From the NCBI GenBank assembly GCA_922989275.2, contig OV277870.1, positions 73,149,216 to 73,213,215 on the forward strand: 64,000 bases of DNA, written 5' to 3'. This document shows positions 1 through 12,100 of this stretch, one piece after another; position 1 is the stretch's first letter; each line of letters begins with the position of its first letter. Made by a program: the position numbers and the translations under genes. The stretch is from Gari tellinella (Eukaryota; Mollusca; Bivalvia; Cardiida; Psammobiidae). The notes under the pieces were generated by a model. That model did not search any database, had not been told where the DNA came from, and saw only the letters and a program-made list of their open reading frames with translations.

Positions 1-83
1 GTCACCTTGCTTTAAGCGGTCACCTATCGTAAACACCCTAATAAATAACATAATTTAGTGGTCGTAATAGCGAGGTTTTACTG
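1..83. mobile_element. Partial CAGTAAAACCTC-type MITE
   Basis: Ends in GAGGTTTTACTG followed by TA, the terminus shared with the elements at 17786 and 21455. Its other half lies beyond the left edge. Confidence 0.6.
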
Positions 84-717
84 TAACTATTGTTCTCATG
101 GTAAGGCATTGAAAGGGTTAAAGCGATAGCACCTGAGGCCTACAATGACCTTCCAAGAAACATATTATGGTATACGTTTGAGTTATCCTGGATGGAAATC
201 AAACCTACACAGTCTGCATCGGACGACAATGTAGTTGTGGCACTTGATCAAGGTCTACACTGTCATATTAGTTCGTGAATTTATAATACAATTCCAAATT
301 AATCGTGAGTTTTACCCCTTCACCAGTAAATGGTCATCTGCTACAATATCGTTGTCTGCAATATCGTTTAAAAGTTAGATTTAAGGATAAATAATATATA
401 TTATATATTTCAACAATTGTCAAGCAGATTGGAACCTTGTCAGACGCCTTGTTATGCGGCGTCTAATTTAAGCCCAACCCGTTTGCAAAAGTTGAATTTA
501 GTCGACTACTGTGGTGAATGGATCAAAGAGGCATACACTATTAAAAAGACGTACAATATAGTGTAGGTATCTCACAGGCAAACTGAAAAGTAGATGATTT
601 AGCATCTTGATTCCTCTCAGAGGAACGGGGGGATAGAATTAACCCACTGCCAGCAGTGCAGAATGGTTAGACTCCAGCAAACTGTGTCACCTAAACGTCT
701 CATACACTCACAACATA
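84..717. other. AT-rich stretch left of the MITE
   Basis: Only a decayed copy of the GACGCCG hairpin (about 424-470) is visible. Probably intron 4 of copy A, because exon 5 must lie further left. Confidence 0.5.
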
Positions 718-1083
718 CAGCGCTCCTATATACAACGACCCTCCCAATAACGATTCCCACCTTATAACGACACTTGCCACCGTTCCCTAACCGAAACATT
801 TATATCCAATATATTCATGGCTGCAATACCGTCTGCTTCAAAGTGTCATCTACTGGTTTTTTTTCAAATTTACAAATAGTACATTTTGGTAGAAAAAAAC
901 ATGACGAGTGACAAACAGCTTGAATCCAGATCATACGCCGCGCTTCTCGGCGTCTGATCTTGTTTCAAGCTGTTTGCAAATGTAAATCAAATTCCCTCCC
1001 TTAAACGACTCCCTCTGAACAACACGTGTTTTGTCTCCCAGTGGGTGTCGTTGTAGAGGGGGGGGGGGGGGGGGGGGGCGCTG
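718..1083. mobile_element. CAGCGCTCC MITE with internal hairpin
   Basis: Inverted ends (CAGCGCTCC... and ...GGCGCTG) flanked by TA on both sides. Carries the GATCAGACGCCG-type hairpin at 911-977 and a run of 22 G near its right end. Same family and size class as 15466-15824. Confidence 0.7.
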
Positions 1084-1220
1084 TACATACAAACTAGCGC
1101 TACATGACCAATATTGTACCGCCATGGAACCAAAATTGAATTAACAAATCAACCTGATTAGATTTAATTGTTTTGCTCAAACCATTTCAAAATTGACTAG
1201 TGTTACAAGGTTCAACATAC

Positions 1221-1489
1221 TAATGACTTCGGTGGTACTTGGTATCCTTCAAACTCAACACCTTTTTCACAATAGTGGGGAAGTAACAACAGCGGTGCTA
1301 CTGTTAAGTAACGCAGTGTCTCTAGGACCACCGCCTCTATGAACACACAATCACGCCTGTCGAAGATCGTCGGAGGTCTTTCTCTGCCTACCACCCTGTC
1401 TAGTTCAGCCTGGATCTTGACTTGGTACTCGGGATAGTTTAATAAGCACACCAGTAATGATGAAAGAGTGGATAAAGATGTCATAATAC
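1221..1489 (-). CDS. P450 copy A exon 4
   Basis: 269 nt. Completes the I-helix motif as AGIMTS and carries ETLR (helix K) and the PPKSL stretch. The acceptor is TTTCAG and the donor GTATGT. Confidence 0.9.
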
Positions 1490-4400
1490 CTGAAACGAGA
1501 GTGTGACATTATGAATAGTAGCTGCATAGCAGCTGATGCAGAGATTTAAGTAACAATCACCACATGTAAAGCTTAGTCTACCAGTCATGGTTATAAGTAG
1601 TACATATATACTGAGCAAAAATAGAAACGTCCCACCCTATTACATGGAAATTTTCTTGAAAGTTTATTCATGTTTGAATTCATATCAGTTAACCTCATAT
1701 TGCTGAGATAAAAACTTTTCGAGTGATGAAATGAAGAAGTTGGTAGGGTTCAAAATAAAAAAATCTGAATAAATGTTTGTTTTTTAAAAAATGTTTTGTT
1801 CATTACTGAATTCTCTTAAAAAGTCCCAAGTTGTATTCAGTAAGATTAATATCGTGTGCGGCCACCGTTTGCACTAATATACGCTCCATTTCTACGGCGT
1901 AACGTAACGTTTAATGAGAACGTCAGACATTCACTCTTGCTGTGAGGTCTGTGTCAGATATTGAATTCTGAATCTTAAATGTAATCAATTTGCGTAGTCT
2001 ACCATCTGCATTGCTAAGTGTGAACAGAGATTCGTCAGTAGAAAGAACTTGGTACCAGTCAGTTTGCCTCCAATTCAAATGACGTCGTGGCGACAGATAA
2101 CTTAGCACCACGGTGACGTGTCGTCCAAATTTAACCGGAATATGGGCGCCATGCTCTGATTGTTTTAGCGTTGGGTTGCACGCGATAACAAAGGTCTGTG
2201 ATGACTCACCGTGTTCCCTAGCCGTTCCGGTGGCTGGAAAATGAGGTAGACGTAAGTGCGTTAACGTGCCGTAGTAGTCAGTTCTGAGGGGGGGGGGGGG
2301 CGGGGTGACCAAGGCGAAAACGATTGTGAGCAGTCCCAGCCTGATGATGCCGGGTCGCAAGCTTCCGTTTAGTCTTTCGACAGCAGCCGAACCAGCGGGC
2401 GACGTCAATGACCGTCATTGCTTGATTTCTTTCAACTTCAGACGAGCGTGGCATGATGCAAGGATTGAATTTATATGGTGTTTTTCACTTTTTTATTAGT
2501 ATGCATTTTGTGTATTGTACGACGGTGACATAATTACTTTATTGAAACGTTTGTACCGTGCACGTGCAAAACGTGCAAATCATGGTTTTTATCTGTGAAA
2601 ACTTTACACATGACCAGTATCACACAAGTACATTCACTTGATGTATAACTTAAATAACGTCAGAGATATATCCGTTCAAAACGTGGGACGTTTCTATTTT
2701 TGCTGAGTAGTAGTAATAGTAAAAGACGTATATAAGTGTACATATAACTATCTTTATCGTAGCGGCGTTTTGATGATATGATTATAATCAAGGCTAGGTG
2801 AAAATGGGATTGGGAAACAAACGTATCTTTCATAACAAGGATAATAGAACAGAAGTAATAATATGATGAAACAAATATGTACAGGAAGAAGGGCTTTATT
2901 CTTCGGTCAGCAGTATAAGACATCACCTAGAACGACTTTTTTCCGAATGCATAAACGTTGATATATTCAAAATAATAAACAAAAGGATATGCTCTACCGG
3001 CCCCAACGGTTTCCAAAGTTAAAGCCATAATTCTTTCGTCCGTAAAGATTACGTCGCGGCCATCTTTCTCTGCCTCCAGTTGTTCGCCAATGAAGAAATC
3101 CACAAAGCATCTAACTTCACCTTCCTTATATGTAGCCTGTTACCAAAACACAAAGGAGGTAATACATGTAGTAATACTTTTTTAAACGCACTCCTTGGTT
3201 CATATGTCACCGCCAAACCTGGCAACATTTACAAACATTTCTGAACAATACCGTGTATTTTCACGATCTAAATTGTTTGACACTCGTATCAATATTTCTT
3301 AAATAACCAGAGCCGCATCGGCCCTTAATAGCTCACCCGGAAGATACACCCTATGCTGGGGTATTTTTCACCAAATTGATTTGTTTATTAACTTGATAGG
3401 AGTTATGGATTTCGCTCAGTAGTTTTTAAAACAAAATGAGTGCTTATTTGTATTCTATAATAAGCTCTTGTGACTTTGATATAAAAAACACAAACAAAAC
3501 AACGAATAAATACCTTTTTCTCGTAAAAGAAACGCCTTAATATTGCTTTTTTAGCAGCTAATATCTTTTCATATTCCTTTTTATACTGTCCGGGTGTAAA
3601 ACGAAGAAACGGAAATGACATCATGACTAAATTGACCTCAGGAGTAAGTAAGAAATCACCAGCTTCGTCAAAATCCCAGAAAATGTTAACATCTTTGTCG
3701 TCATCTTTCAGGTCGTGACCCCCGAGCTGAAAATAAAAACAAAATTAGCCATGGTTCTAAATGATGGAAACCATCTTCCAACCCTTTGCCAACTATTTGG
3801 AGTAACTAGGTGTTTAACACTTTCAAGATCAAATTTATCGTGAGATGTTTACCCCTTTACCGCGATATTTTCGTCTGCTTCAATATTGTTGTCTGCAATA
3901 TCGTTTCTAAGTTAAATTTAATGCAGTTTAACTAACATTTATGTATGTACATTGCCTTTGCAGAACGTTTTGTTTATACAGAAAAGAATGACGTATATCT
4001 ACACTTTAACTGCAATTCATTCTGTCTTTTTAGGAGATTTCAATTTTCTTTCAGGCTACCACTTACTATAATAGAGAAAACGTTCGTTAACGATCGCCTT
4101 AGTACAACAAGCATGTGAAACTCCTTGTCCTGAAACTTCTGAATTCTGTCAACTAACTGTACAAGCTCTGATGTAAGATTATCCTCAAACAGATGTTGCC
4201 CTTCTCCGTAAACATTTAGTCCTTGAGCAAAAGCCTTCCGTAATTTTCCATGGTCTGAATCGAACGCCTTGGTGTTGAAAATGATGCTTGAGTTGCTCGA
4301 AAGAATGTACTTTCCGACGAAAGTGGCACTTCGGTCATTTATAAACTTCTTACACTTATCACCAATAAATGCTTTTCGGATTAGCTCTGCGCTGTTAAGC

Positions 4401-4621
4401 ACAATTATGGTTTGACCGAACACATTTAGTTTATATATATCCCCAAATCGTTCTGCTAAATTAGAAAATATCTTATATTCTTCACCCTTATTCATACACG
4501 GTGCGAACCCTACAAGAGGCCATCCTTGTGGTCCAGGTATTGGCTTGTGTTTTCCTGAGTCTCGTCTGAGAATAAAATACAGTATGATAAATCCGAGAAT
4601 AATATATAAAACCGCGTCCAT
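1221..4621 (-). CDS. Cytochrome P450 copy A, exons 1-4 (3' part outside window)
   Basis: Heme-thiolate monooxygenase, inferred to sit in the ER membrane and to use NADPH-P450 reductase. Exons are 4067-4621, 3514-3726, 2998-3136 and 1221-1489; the joined frame stays open with phases 0,0,1,0. Visible: hydrophobic anchor (about residues 3-18), PIPGP hinge, C-helix HGKLR, I-helix AGIMTS and K-helix ETLR. Exon 4 is 3 nt longer than in copies B-D (one extra Leu before the PHYCEKG stretch). Exons 5-6, with FRPERW and the heme cysteine, are not found between 1 and 1220. Intron 4 is 1.6-3.8 kb in the paralogues, so they probably lie to the left. Start: an in-frame ATG 10 codons upstream (4651) is possible, but the MDA(V/L) start at 4621 aligns with the starts of B and C. 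Intron 3 holds a Tc1-like element. Family (CYP2 clan-like) is judged from motif style only; substrate unknown. Confidence 0.9.
1611..2707 (-). mobile_element. Decayed Tc1-like DNA transposon
   Basis: 1097 bp with inverted ends (C(T)(G/C)AGCAAAAATAGAAACG) and TA duplicated on both sides (1609-1610, 2708-2709). The minus strand encodes transposase remains at about 1923-2450, including HLNWRQTDW and LSTDESLFTLSNADGR, the Tc1 'TDES' block. Start, remaining catalytic block and frame are lost. It sits in intron 3 of P450 copy A. An internal poly-G run lies near 2287-2301. Confidence 0.85.
2998..3136 (-). CDS. P450 copy A exon 3
   Basis: 139 nt, ends in phase 1. Encodes ATYKEGEVRCFVDFFIGEQL through LETVGA, the start of helix I. 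The donor is GTAGAG. Confidence 0.9.
3514..3726 (-). CDS. P450 copy A exon 2
   Basis: 71 codons, phase 0 at both ends. Begins LGGHDLKDDDKD after a TTTTCAG acceptor and ends FFYEKK before GTATTT. Length is identical to exon 2 of B and C. Confidence 0.9.
4067..4621 (-). CDS. P450 copy A exon 1
   Basis: 185 codons, phase 0 end. Carries the N-terminal membrane anchor, the PIPGPQGWPLVG hinge and the C-helix region. The donor is GTAAGT at 4061-4066. Confidence 0.9.
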
Positions 4622-4776
4622 TACAGCGGTTATCGTTTTTGATATGCACACACATATATATTACTTGTATTTATCGACTGACCTTTCCCTAGGACATTGA
4701 TTGACAGCATCTCTGACAGATTACAGTAAGACATCTGTATTATGACCACATCGACCATAGAGTTGTTAATATTAGG

Positions 4777-4920
4777 GTCCAGGGTTATAAAGCGTTTGAG
4801 CTGAGTCCGAGTGTGTTTTCAAACATTTAATTGGTCAGATTTGAGCCTAGGCTCAAATCTGACCAATCAAATGCTTGGGAACGACTTTAGACTCAACTGA
4901 AAAACTTTATAACCTTGGAC
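4777..4920. repeat. Inverted-repeat element upstream of P450 copy A
   Basis: Imperfect palindrome centred on GAGCCTAGGCTC near 4847; outer ends GTCCAGGGTTATAAAG and its complement. About 155 bp upstream of the copy A ATG. Confidence 0.75.
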
Positions 4921-5831
4921 TCAGGTGTTTACGATAGGTGACTGCATAGTAGCTTTCTGTTATACGATCATCTTGATTAAGCTGTCACCTGTCGTTTATA
5001 CAATCAATTTGTCTTCGTCTGAGTAGTCATTAAAGAGAGGTGTTCCTGTACCATATTAACGTACATCTCGAAGGCCGGTTTCATATATTATGTGTACATA
5101 TTACTTGTATACGTTTTGTTAAAAACTGAATTTTATAAGTTACAACAAACGGAAAATTATATCCGAACCATATCCAAGCTGCGGTTATTACAAAAGCTCA
5201 TATGCATGCATTGTAAATAAACACAACAAGTATAAAACGTATGACTATGGCAATAATATACTCTGTTTAAACTCAATTCCGTACGGTATTATCGCATTCA
5301 CTGTCATGACGTCATCAGGTCTAAACTTTGACCGTCTGCTATTATTTCTCGAGTTTAAACTTAAGGTAACTTTTATTTGAGAAATATTTAAATGCGTATC
5401 AAACTGTTTGGTTCCTGGCCAGAAGCCGCGTTATGCAGTGCCTGATCATGGTCCATTTGTTTGCTTTATAACTATTGTACTCGGGACAAAGCAGTGAAGG
5501 GAATAAAAGAAATTATTTCTCACCTACATCGATTAAACCAATCGACAACCCCTCTTTCTACCACGTGACGGTACAAGAGAACCCTATATTGTACCGGAAT
5601 TTAAAAAGGCTATCCCAGAAGGCCATATTTTTCTCATATTGGACTCGGATCCAAAAAAGCTATATTTTTCATATTGGACTGGACAACTCTTCCGATACTG
5701 TGTTAAGAGTTAGTAAGAGTTACTTCCCTTTGTATTTCACGATATTTCGTCTGCTAGATTTATTGCGAAGTCACAAGCTAAATATGTTATACGGTTTCTT
5801 TTGTCATTTTGTAATTTTATGGTGTGAAATA
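4921..5831. other. Intergenic, no gene recognised
   Basis: Contains a decayed hairpin near 5406-5460. A 121-codon open frame at 5475-5840 shows no recognisable domain. Confidence 0.5.
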
Positions 5832-5974
5832 AAGAGGTAATTTAACAGTGTTGAGTACAATACTGCATTCTATTGGACTCGTACACAGCAGCCATAATCC
5901 ATATTGGATTATGGCTGCTGTGTACTCGTCCAATAGATTTCAGTATTGTACTCAACACTGTTAAATAACCTCTT
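5832..5974. repeat. Near-perfect 143-bp palindrome
   Basis: Arms of about 70 bp meet at TCCATATTGGA near 5903, with a few mismatches. No coding potential. Intergenic between copies A and B. Confidence 0.85.
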
Positions 5975-5984
5975 AATATGAGGG

Positions 5985-7630
5985 GCATTTGAAAAGTACT
6001 GATAATTGAAGGATAACTTTTCATTAGATGGTCTGAATTTAAAAAGATGAATATTTCCTGGAATATCAACCTTTTAGCTAGACATTCATTATGGGTTTTT
6101 TTTTATAATAAATGTGAAAAATTCTGTTTTATTGTTATTCAAACAAGATATGGTTTTAGATATTGACTGTAATCCCTTTGCACTTTGCAAGTATCCCTCA
6201 GGCTGATTGAAATAAGTTTGATATAATTTGAAGTATGGTAACAGTTCTTTTGATTAACATTTAGTTTTTAAAAAATAGCGTTGAGTAACTATTGAATAAC
6301 AGCAATATATACAACCCAACTAGAAGACTATTTGACAACACTACCACTACATAACTCTAGACATTTAATATCTATTTGGACTATCAGCTACTCTAAAAAA
6401 ATATGTTTTCTAAATTTGAATATGTATTTTCATTCGTCGGTCGTTATAAATCAAGTTTAAGTTAAGTTTGGTTTTGGCAGCAAACTCTTTTGTTCTGCCC
6501 TTATTTTAGAAAGTTGGTTGGGTAACAGGATACCCTCATTCATGTCATAAAAAAGTCAATAATCCGTGTTACTATAGTTTAATTTATTCTTATAAGTTTT
6601 AGTCAAGAAAATATATAATTATTTTTGTTTTACGAAATACTGTTTCGAGACTGTGACGTCATAAAACCAGAATACCTGCTTTTGGTCAAGTGGTCATATC
6701 ATTTAAGCTACTGTACTGGTCAATTTATGCATGTTTCAGAATTCGTGCTAAGTAAAGTATGAATAGTGCCAACGTATGACTGTACAAATGGCTACATGTC
6801 TAATATTCTCATGTTAAACGTCAAGCAGTAAAATTAAAAAAAAAAAACGTAAATGGCGTATTTCCGGTAAAATGGCTATTCTGTGTATTTGTGACACGAC
6901 ATACTCCATTTACAACATTAGCCTATTTAACTATAATGTTCTTTTACCATTAGATACACAGGTAAATAATAAATGTTATGTGTAACTTCTAAACAAATTG
7001 GATTGAAATTATAGAAAATATGAACGTTAATGTTATCCCTTCAAAGTGGTTATATGACTCACTTGGTTGGCAATCAACTGTGTAATATACCTTCATGTAT
7101 AATGGCGTATAGGTGAATATCAAATTCTCCAATAATAAGGTTATCTTTTTGTTTCATTAGATGAAGGCTGTAGCAAGCAGAATATGTTCGCTTTTGTAAA
7201 ATAAGACCATCCAATGAAAATGTATCGCCCAGTTATCAGTACTTTTCATAGTTGCCTGACCGCTAGACCTAAATTTGTAACCACTTGAAGCTTATATCAA
7301 GAAGTCGTTATTGCTGCAGATTCAATGTTTTAATAATACACATAGAAGTTGTTTTATTTAAATATGAATTTCTTTAATTTAGAATTATACTCTTCCCGTG
7401 AAATCGTTATATAATCAAATCTCATGCAAAAGGGTTTATTACTTCGATTATCTAGTATATATACTTCTCAAAAGAAAGTTTGTTAAGTAAAGATTAGACG
7501 ACGTTAGTTTGTCTCCCTTTAACAAAATCAACTTTAGCGACGAGTATACTGTAGGAGCTCTCTGATCAAAACATGTATTCTTTGTCATATTGCAGTAGAT
7601 GTTGTTCAAATCAGGCCTAAATGATAAAAC
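5985..7630. other. AT-rich intergenic DNA, nothing recognised
   Basis: No long open frame, RNA gene or repeat family could be supported here. Confidence 0.5.
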
Positions 7631-7633
7631 TGT

Positions 7634-7885
7634 TTAACCCTTTCCCTTATAGAAGCGACTTTTAGCGCATTCATTTTATTCATCCGCCAAAGAAAATAGT
7701 TCCATTTTATACTGTCATGAATATGTACCATAAGAAATATTTTCTATATCCTAGCAGATAATAGCTTAAAGCAGGGTGAAAGTAAAGCAGAATGCGCCCT
7801 AAGGCGCATTCTGCTTTACTTTTAACCTGCTTTAAGAGGTCACATATCTTCAAAACTAGAAACAGGCTATGGGGTAATGGGTTAA
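7634..7885. mobile_element. 252-bp TTAA-flanked MITE (piggyBac type)
   Basis: TTAACCCTTTCCC at one end and GGGTAATGGGTTAA at the other; TTAA is the piggyBac target duplication and CCC-starting ends fit. The centre is a hairpin (7765-7836) built on AAAGCAGGnTGAAAGTAAAG and GCGCC. The same length is found at 49428-49679. Confidence 0.75.
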
Positions 7886-7957
7886 AAAGGGCGCATTTAC
7901 AGGGGAATTGTTATACAGGAAGCAATAGCTTCTTCCTAACTTAAAAAAATGGATAGT

Positions 7958-8207
7958 TACAGTGGAGAATCTGTTATTCTTTCCCGTTTAAACGCAAACG
8001 TACGCAAACGCAAAGCACTAAAGCGAAGAAAAGAACAACTTTTTGACATTTCTGATATTTCATGTTTTTCTTGGTGGCAAACAGTTTGGAGCCTGATCAG
8101 ACGCCGGGTTATCCGGCGTCTGATCTGGCTCCAAACTGTATGCAGTGAAAATAATAGTTTTAGCGTAAACGCGTTTATTGGGAAAGAATAACGTTTTCTC
8201 CACTGTA
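7958..8207. mobile_element. 250-bp CAGTGGAGAA MITE
   Basis: TACAGTGGAGAA and TTCTCCACTGTA ends (TA target duplication, Tc1/mariner style) enclose a nested hairpin of GATCAGACGCCGGGT type. Open frames on both strands across it are by-products of its symmetry. Confidence 0.85.
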
Positions 8208-8585
8208 GCAGAAAACGTTTGACATACGCTGACATATGCTTATTTTGTTATAGAATTGATCCTTCAGCAGTTATTACAAGAAACAGACCAATCAAGCATT
8301 TGCAAATACAACAGTAGCTGTAAATAACGGCTTTATTTAACACATTATACACTATTTTAACAATCATATGTTTCTATATACACATTAACAGTATATGTAT
8401 GTGTAACAGCTTATAATACTGCCCAACCAATGTGATAAAAAAACGACCATCCTTCTATTCAGGGTATAAATCACTTGTCTTTCATTGTAATATCTTTATC
8501 TGGCTATAGACATCGTACTATATAATAGTATTGGACATGTCTTTAGGGTTTGATGGTTGTTGAATAACAACACCGACCAGAATTA

Positions 8586-8715
8586 CTGTGGAGAATACCT
8601 TATTATTTCCCAATAAACGCGTTTACGCTAAAACTACTATTTCCATTGCAAACAGTTTCGAGCCTGATCAGACGCCGGGTAACTTGAAGTCTGATTAGGC
8701 TCCAAACTCTTTGCC
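8586..8715. mobile_element. Truncated CAGTGGAGAA MITE
   Basis: Left end and nested hairpin are recognisable (CTGTGGAGAA, GATCAGACGCCGGGT); the right end is lost. Confidence 0.6.
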
Positions 8716-8926
8716 ATTGAGATTAAAACAAATCTAAAGAATTTCAAAAACATGCAATTTTCTACATTTAAGTGCATTGCATTAGACTAACGACTTCTCC
8801 GCTGTATACAATGATATCCTTTTTATGCATTTCAGGCTGTTTGCAAACTATCGCAAGTTCTGACGCACTTGACTTTGAAAGGGTTAAGTCGAATTATTAA
8901 CTTAACTGTCAACGTAACGAGCTCAT

Positions 8927-9143
8927 TCACTGTCGTGGCACAGCTTTACAAAAGAAAGGTTTAGGCCTAAGTAAAAGTGCTATATCAAAATGTCCGTCAT
9001 ATCTGGGGTCACAGGACACAGCGTTCTCGGGTAGCATCTCGAATGTCCATTTCTGTAACAGGGTAGCAACATACAGAAAGATCCGTGATCTGGCCAGACT
9101 CTCACCGGGACACTGTCTCCGTCCTATACCGAATGGTAACCAG
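8927..9143 (-). CDS. P450 copy B exon 6 (heme-binding)
   Basis: Residues 434-505 and TGA. Heme loop with C445, then SLARSRIFLYVATLL (helix L) and a C-terminus ending AVPRQ. No AATAAA was seen close downstream. Confidence 0.93.
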
Positions 9144-12100
9144 CTGCGTTAAGAAAAAGATAAAAACATATATATGTTTCAAGGAATACGTGTTATCATT
9201 AAATCACAATGTATGTAACTATACATAAATATATGAGCATCGATAACTTCAAATGCTGCAATGCTTGACAGTTACATGGTATACAGTAGCTAGATACTAT
9301 TAAAATACTTTGAATAAATAGTTCACTTTTTATTGAATAATCTTTTTACTACATGTACGTAAAGGAATAGTAATGAAAATTACATGTACCATAACAATCC
9401 TTAATACGCTAAATGTGTGCATAGAAATTGTCGTCAAATAAGGTTTAAATTAAAGCATGTTGTTTGTTGAATGCGAGTGTAACTGCATTTTCGGATCATT
9501 CTAAGAGTTGCAAGTAATGTGATACGGTAAAACGAATATCTCTAAACCTCTTAAGTAGTTTTGATGTATTAAAGCTCAGGTAATGTTCGCGTACCTCTTT
9601 CTCAAAATGTGGTCGTTCGGCAATAGGTCTCCACTGTCATCTAACCATCTCTCTGGTCTAAACTTCCAGGGGTCTCCCCACACCTTCTCGTCATGGTGTA
9701 CATGCCACACATTAGCCATGACCTGCCAATTAAAAATAGCGCATTATATCTTTAATACGCGTGGTATGAATACTAACAAGAATCGATAAAGCGTTATAGT
9801 TTTGTAAAACGACCATTATTTAAAGACGTATCATTTAAGTCACTCCTTAAGTCATTCACTCCTGAAAACTTTTATTAACAATTTGAAAATAAGTCTAGAC
9901 CATAGTTTACTATTTAGGGATGATTTTAACAATCTATTTCAAAATGACAAACATTGTTGGCCATGATCAGGTGCCTCTGATCAGGGTCTACACTGTTTGC
10001 ATAGGACAAGTATAATCCTCACATATATACTGTTGTAAATGCCGAGTATATTCGTCGCTAGGGTTGAGTGTATTATTGATAGGGCAAAGGTGTACATATA
10101 TGACGATATAGAGTACTTCTTTTGTTCAATGATTCGAGAAGTATTCATATCTTTATTGAGAATTCACTCTTTAATGACGGGCAAAGGTACATGTGCATTG
10201 TAGATTACTATTTGAGTCCAGTGGCCATTCTTTAGAGAAGAATTGGTTTCTTTAACCCTTTACTCAAAAGCCTGATTTTAGTATTGAAGATAAGTGACCG
10301 ATTAAATCAGGTTGAATTCAAATGAATTCTGTTTTATTTTCAGTCTGCTTTAAGCTATCATCTGTTAGAAGAATGAAAACGTTTAATGATACATATTCAT
10401 AATTGTATCAATTGAAACTATTTTCTTAAGCGGACGGATAAATAAAATGCGTTGAAAGGCATACCTATTGGGTCATGGGTAAAAAACACATCAGTCCTGA
10501 AGTACGTGCAAATTTATATAGAGTGCTACCTATATCCAACGACAATCTTTGAAGAGGTATTAGTATTTTTAAACAAAGTCACTCCTTAATAATAGGGCAA
10601 AGGTAAATGTGAATTGATATAGAGTACTACAGTGGAGAAAACGTTATTCTTTCCCAATAAACGCGTTTACGCTAAAACTAGTATTTCTATTGCAAACAGT
10701 TTGGAGCCAGATCAGACGCCGGGTAACCCGGCGTCTGATCAGGCTCCAAACTGTTTGTCACCAAGATAAACATGAATTATCAGAATTGTCCTAAAGTTGC
10801 ACTTTTCTACGTTTTAGTGTTTGCGTTTGCGTTTCGTTTCGTTTAAACGGGAAAGAATAACGTATTCTCCACTGTACATGTACCTTTCATAGTAACATAC
10901 TAATATCAGATATCTCGCAGACATTATTATTTAAATATAAGATGACAGTTTGCTAGACATTCAAATTGTCAACCTGATAAACAGAATGTTTTGTTTTCGA
11001 GGGTTGACAATTGGCATGCCACGCTAACTGCCATCTTATATTTATTTTATTACAACGAGCTTATCAACCCTGGCTGTGGACTCGTCTCGTTCGTATTTTA
11101 TAACAAGAGGCACAGAGGGCCACATTTTGCTCACCTGAGAACATTAGAAGCTGACTGGGCAAGACAACATTTTGATAAAGCTATGACCCATGTGTCATAA
11201 TTTGATCTCGGTAGAGGACCACAATGCGAAGCTTCATCTCAGATGTTGATGATCTGGGCATTACGGTTTAAGAGAAGAAGATTTTTAAAGGGTTTCCCGT
11301 AAAAACCTGACAAGCCCAGGGCGGGACCAATTTTAGTCAGGGGGTCATAATTTGAACACACCAGGTAGAGAATCACATAGCAAAGCTACGTATATGTCAA
11401 ATAGTAAAGATCTGGGCCTTACAGTTTTAGAGAAGAAGATTTTAAAAGGTTGTCCTATATAAGTCTATGTAAAACTGATAAGCCCCAGGGCGGGGCCAAA
11501 TTTGATCCAGGGGTAATAATTTGAACAATCTTGGTAGAAGACCATAGGGCAAAGCTGCATGTCAAATATAAAAGATCTCGGCCTTATGGTTTCAGAGAAG
11601 AAGATTTTTAAAGGTTTTCCTATGAAATACTAATAACCCAAAGGGCGGGGTCATTTTTGGCCCGGGGGTCATAATTCGTACAATCGTGGTAGAGGACCAC
11701 AAGGCAAAGCTATGTGCCAAATTTTAAAGATCTTGGCCTTATAGTTTTAGAGAAGAAGATTTTTAAAGGTTTTCCTATATAAGTCTATGTAAAACTGATA
11801 AGCCCCGGGGCGGGTCCAATTTTGACCTGGGGGTCATAATTTGAACAATCTTGGTAGAGGACCATAAGATAAAGCTACATGTCAAATATTAATGATCTAG
11901 GCCATACAGTTTCAGAGAAGAAGATTTTTAAAGGTTTTCCTAAGAAACACTGATAAGCCCTAGGGCGGGGCCATTTTTGGCCCCAGGGTCAAAATTTGAA
12001 CACTCTTGCTAGAAGATCATTAGGTAATGCTACATACCAAATATCAAAGGTCGGGGCTCTTGGGTTTCTGAGAAGAAGATTTTTTAAGACTTTCTTATGC

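Noticed and set aside
5475..5840. 121-codon open frame on the plus strand
   Set aside because: Low-complexity aromatic-rich translation without recognisable domain, ending at the palindrome.
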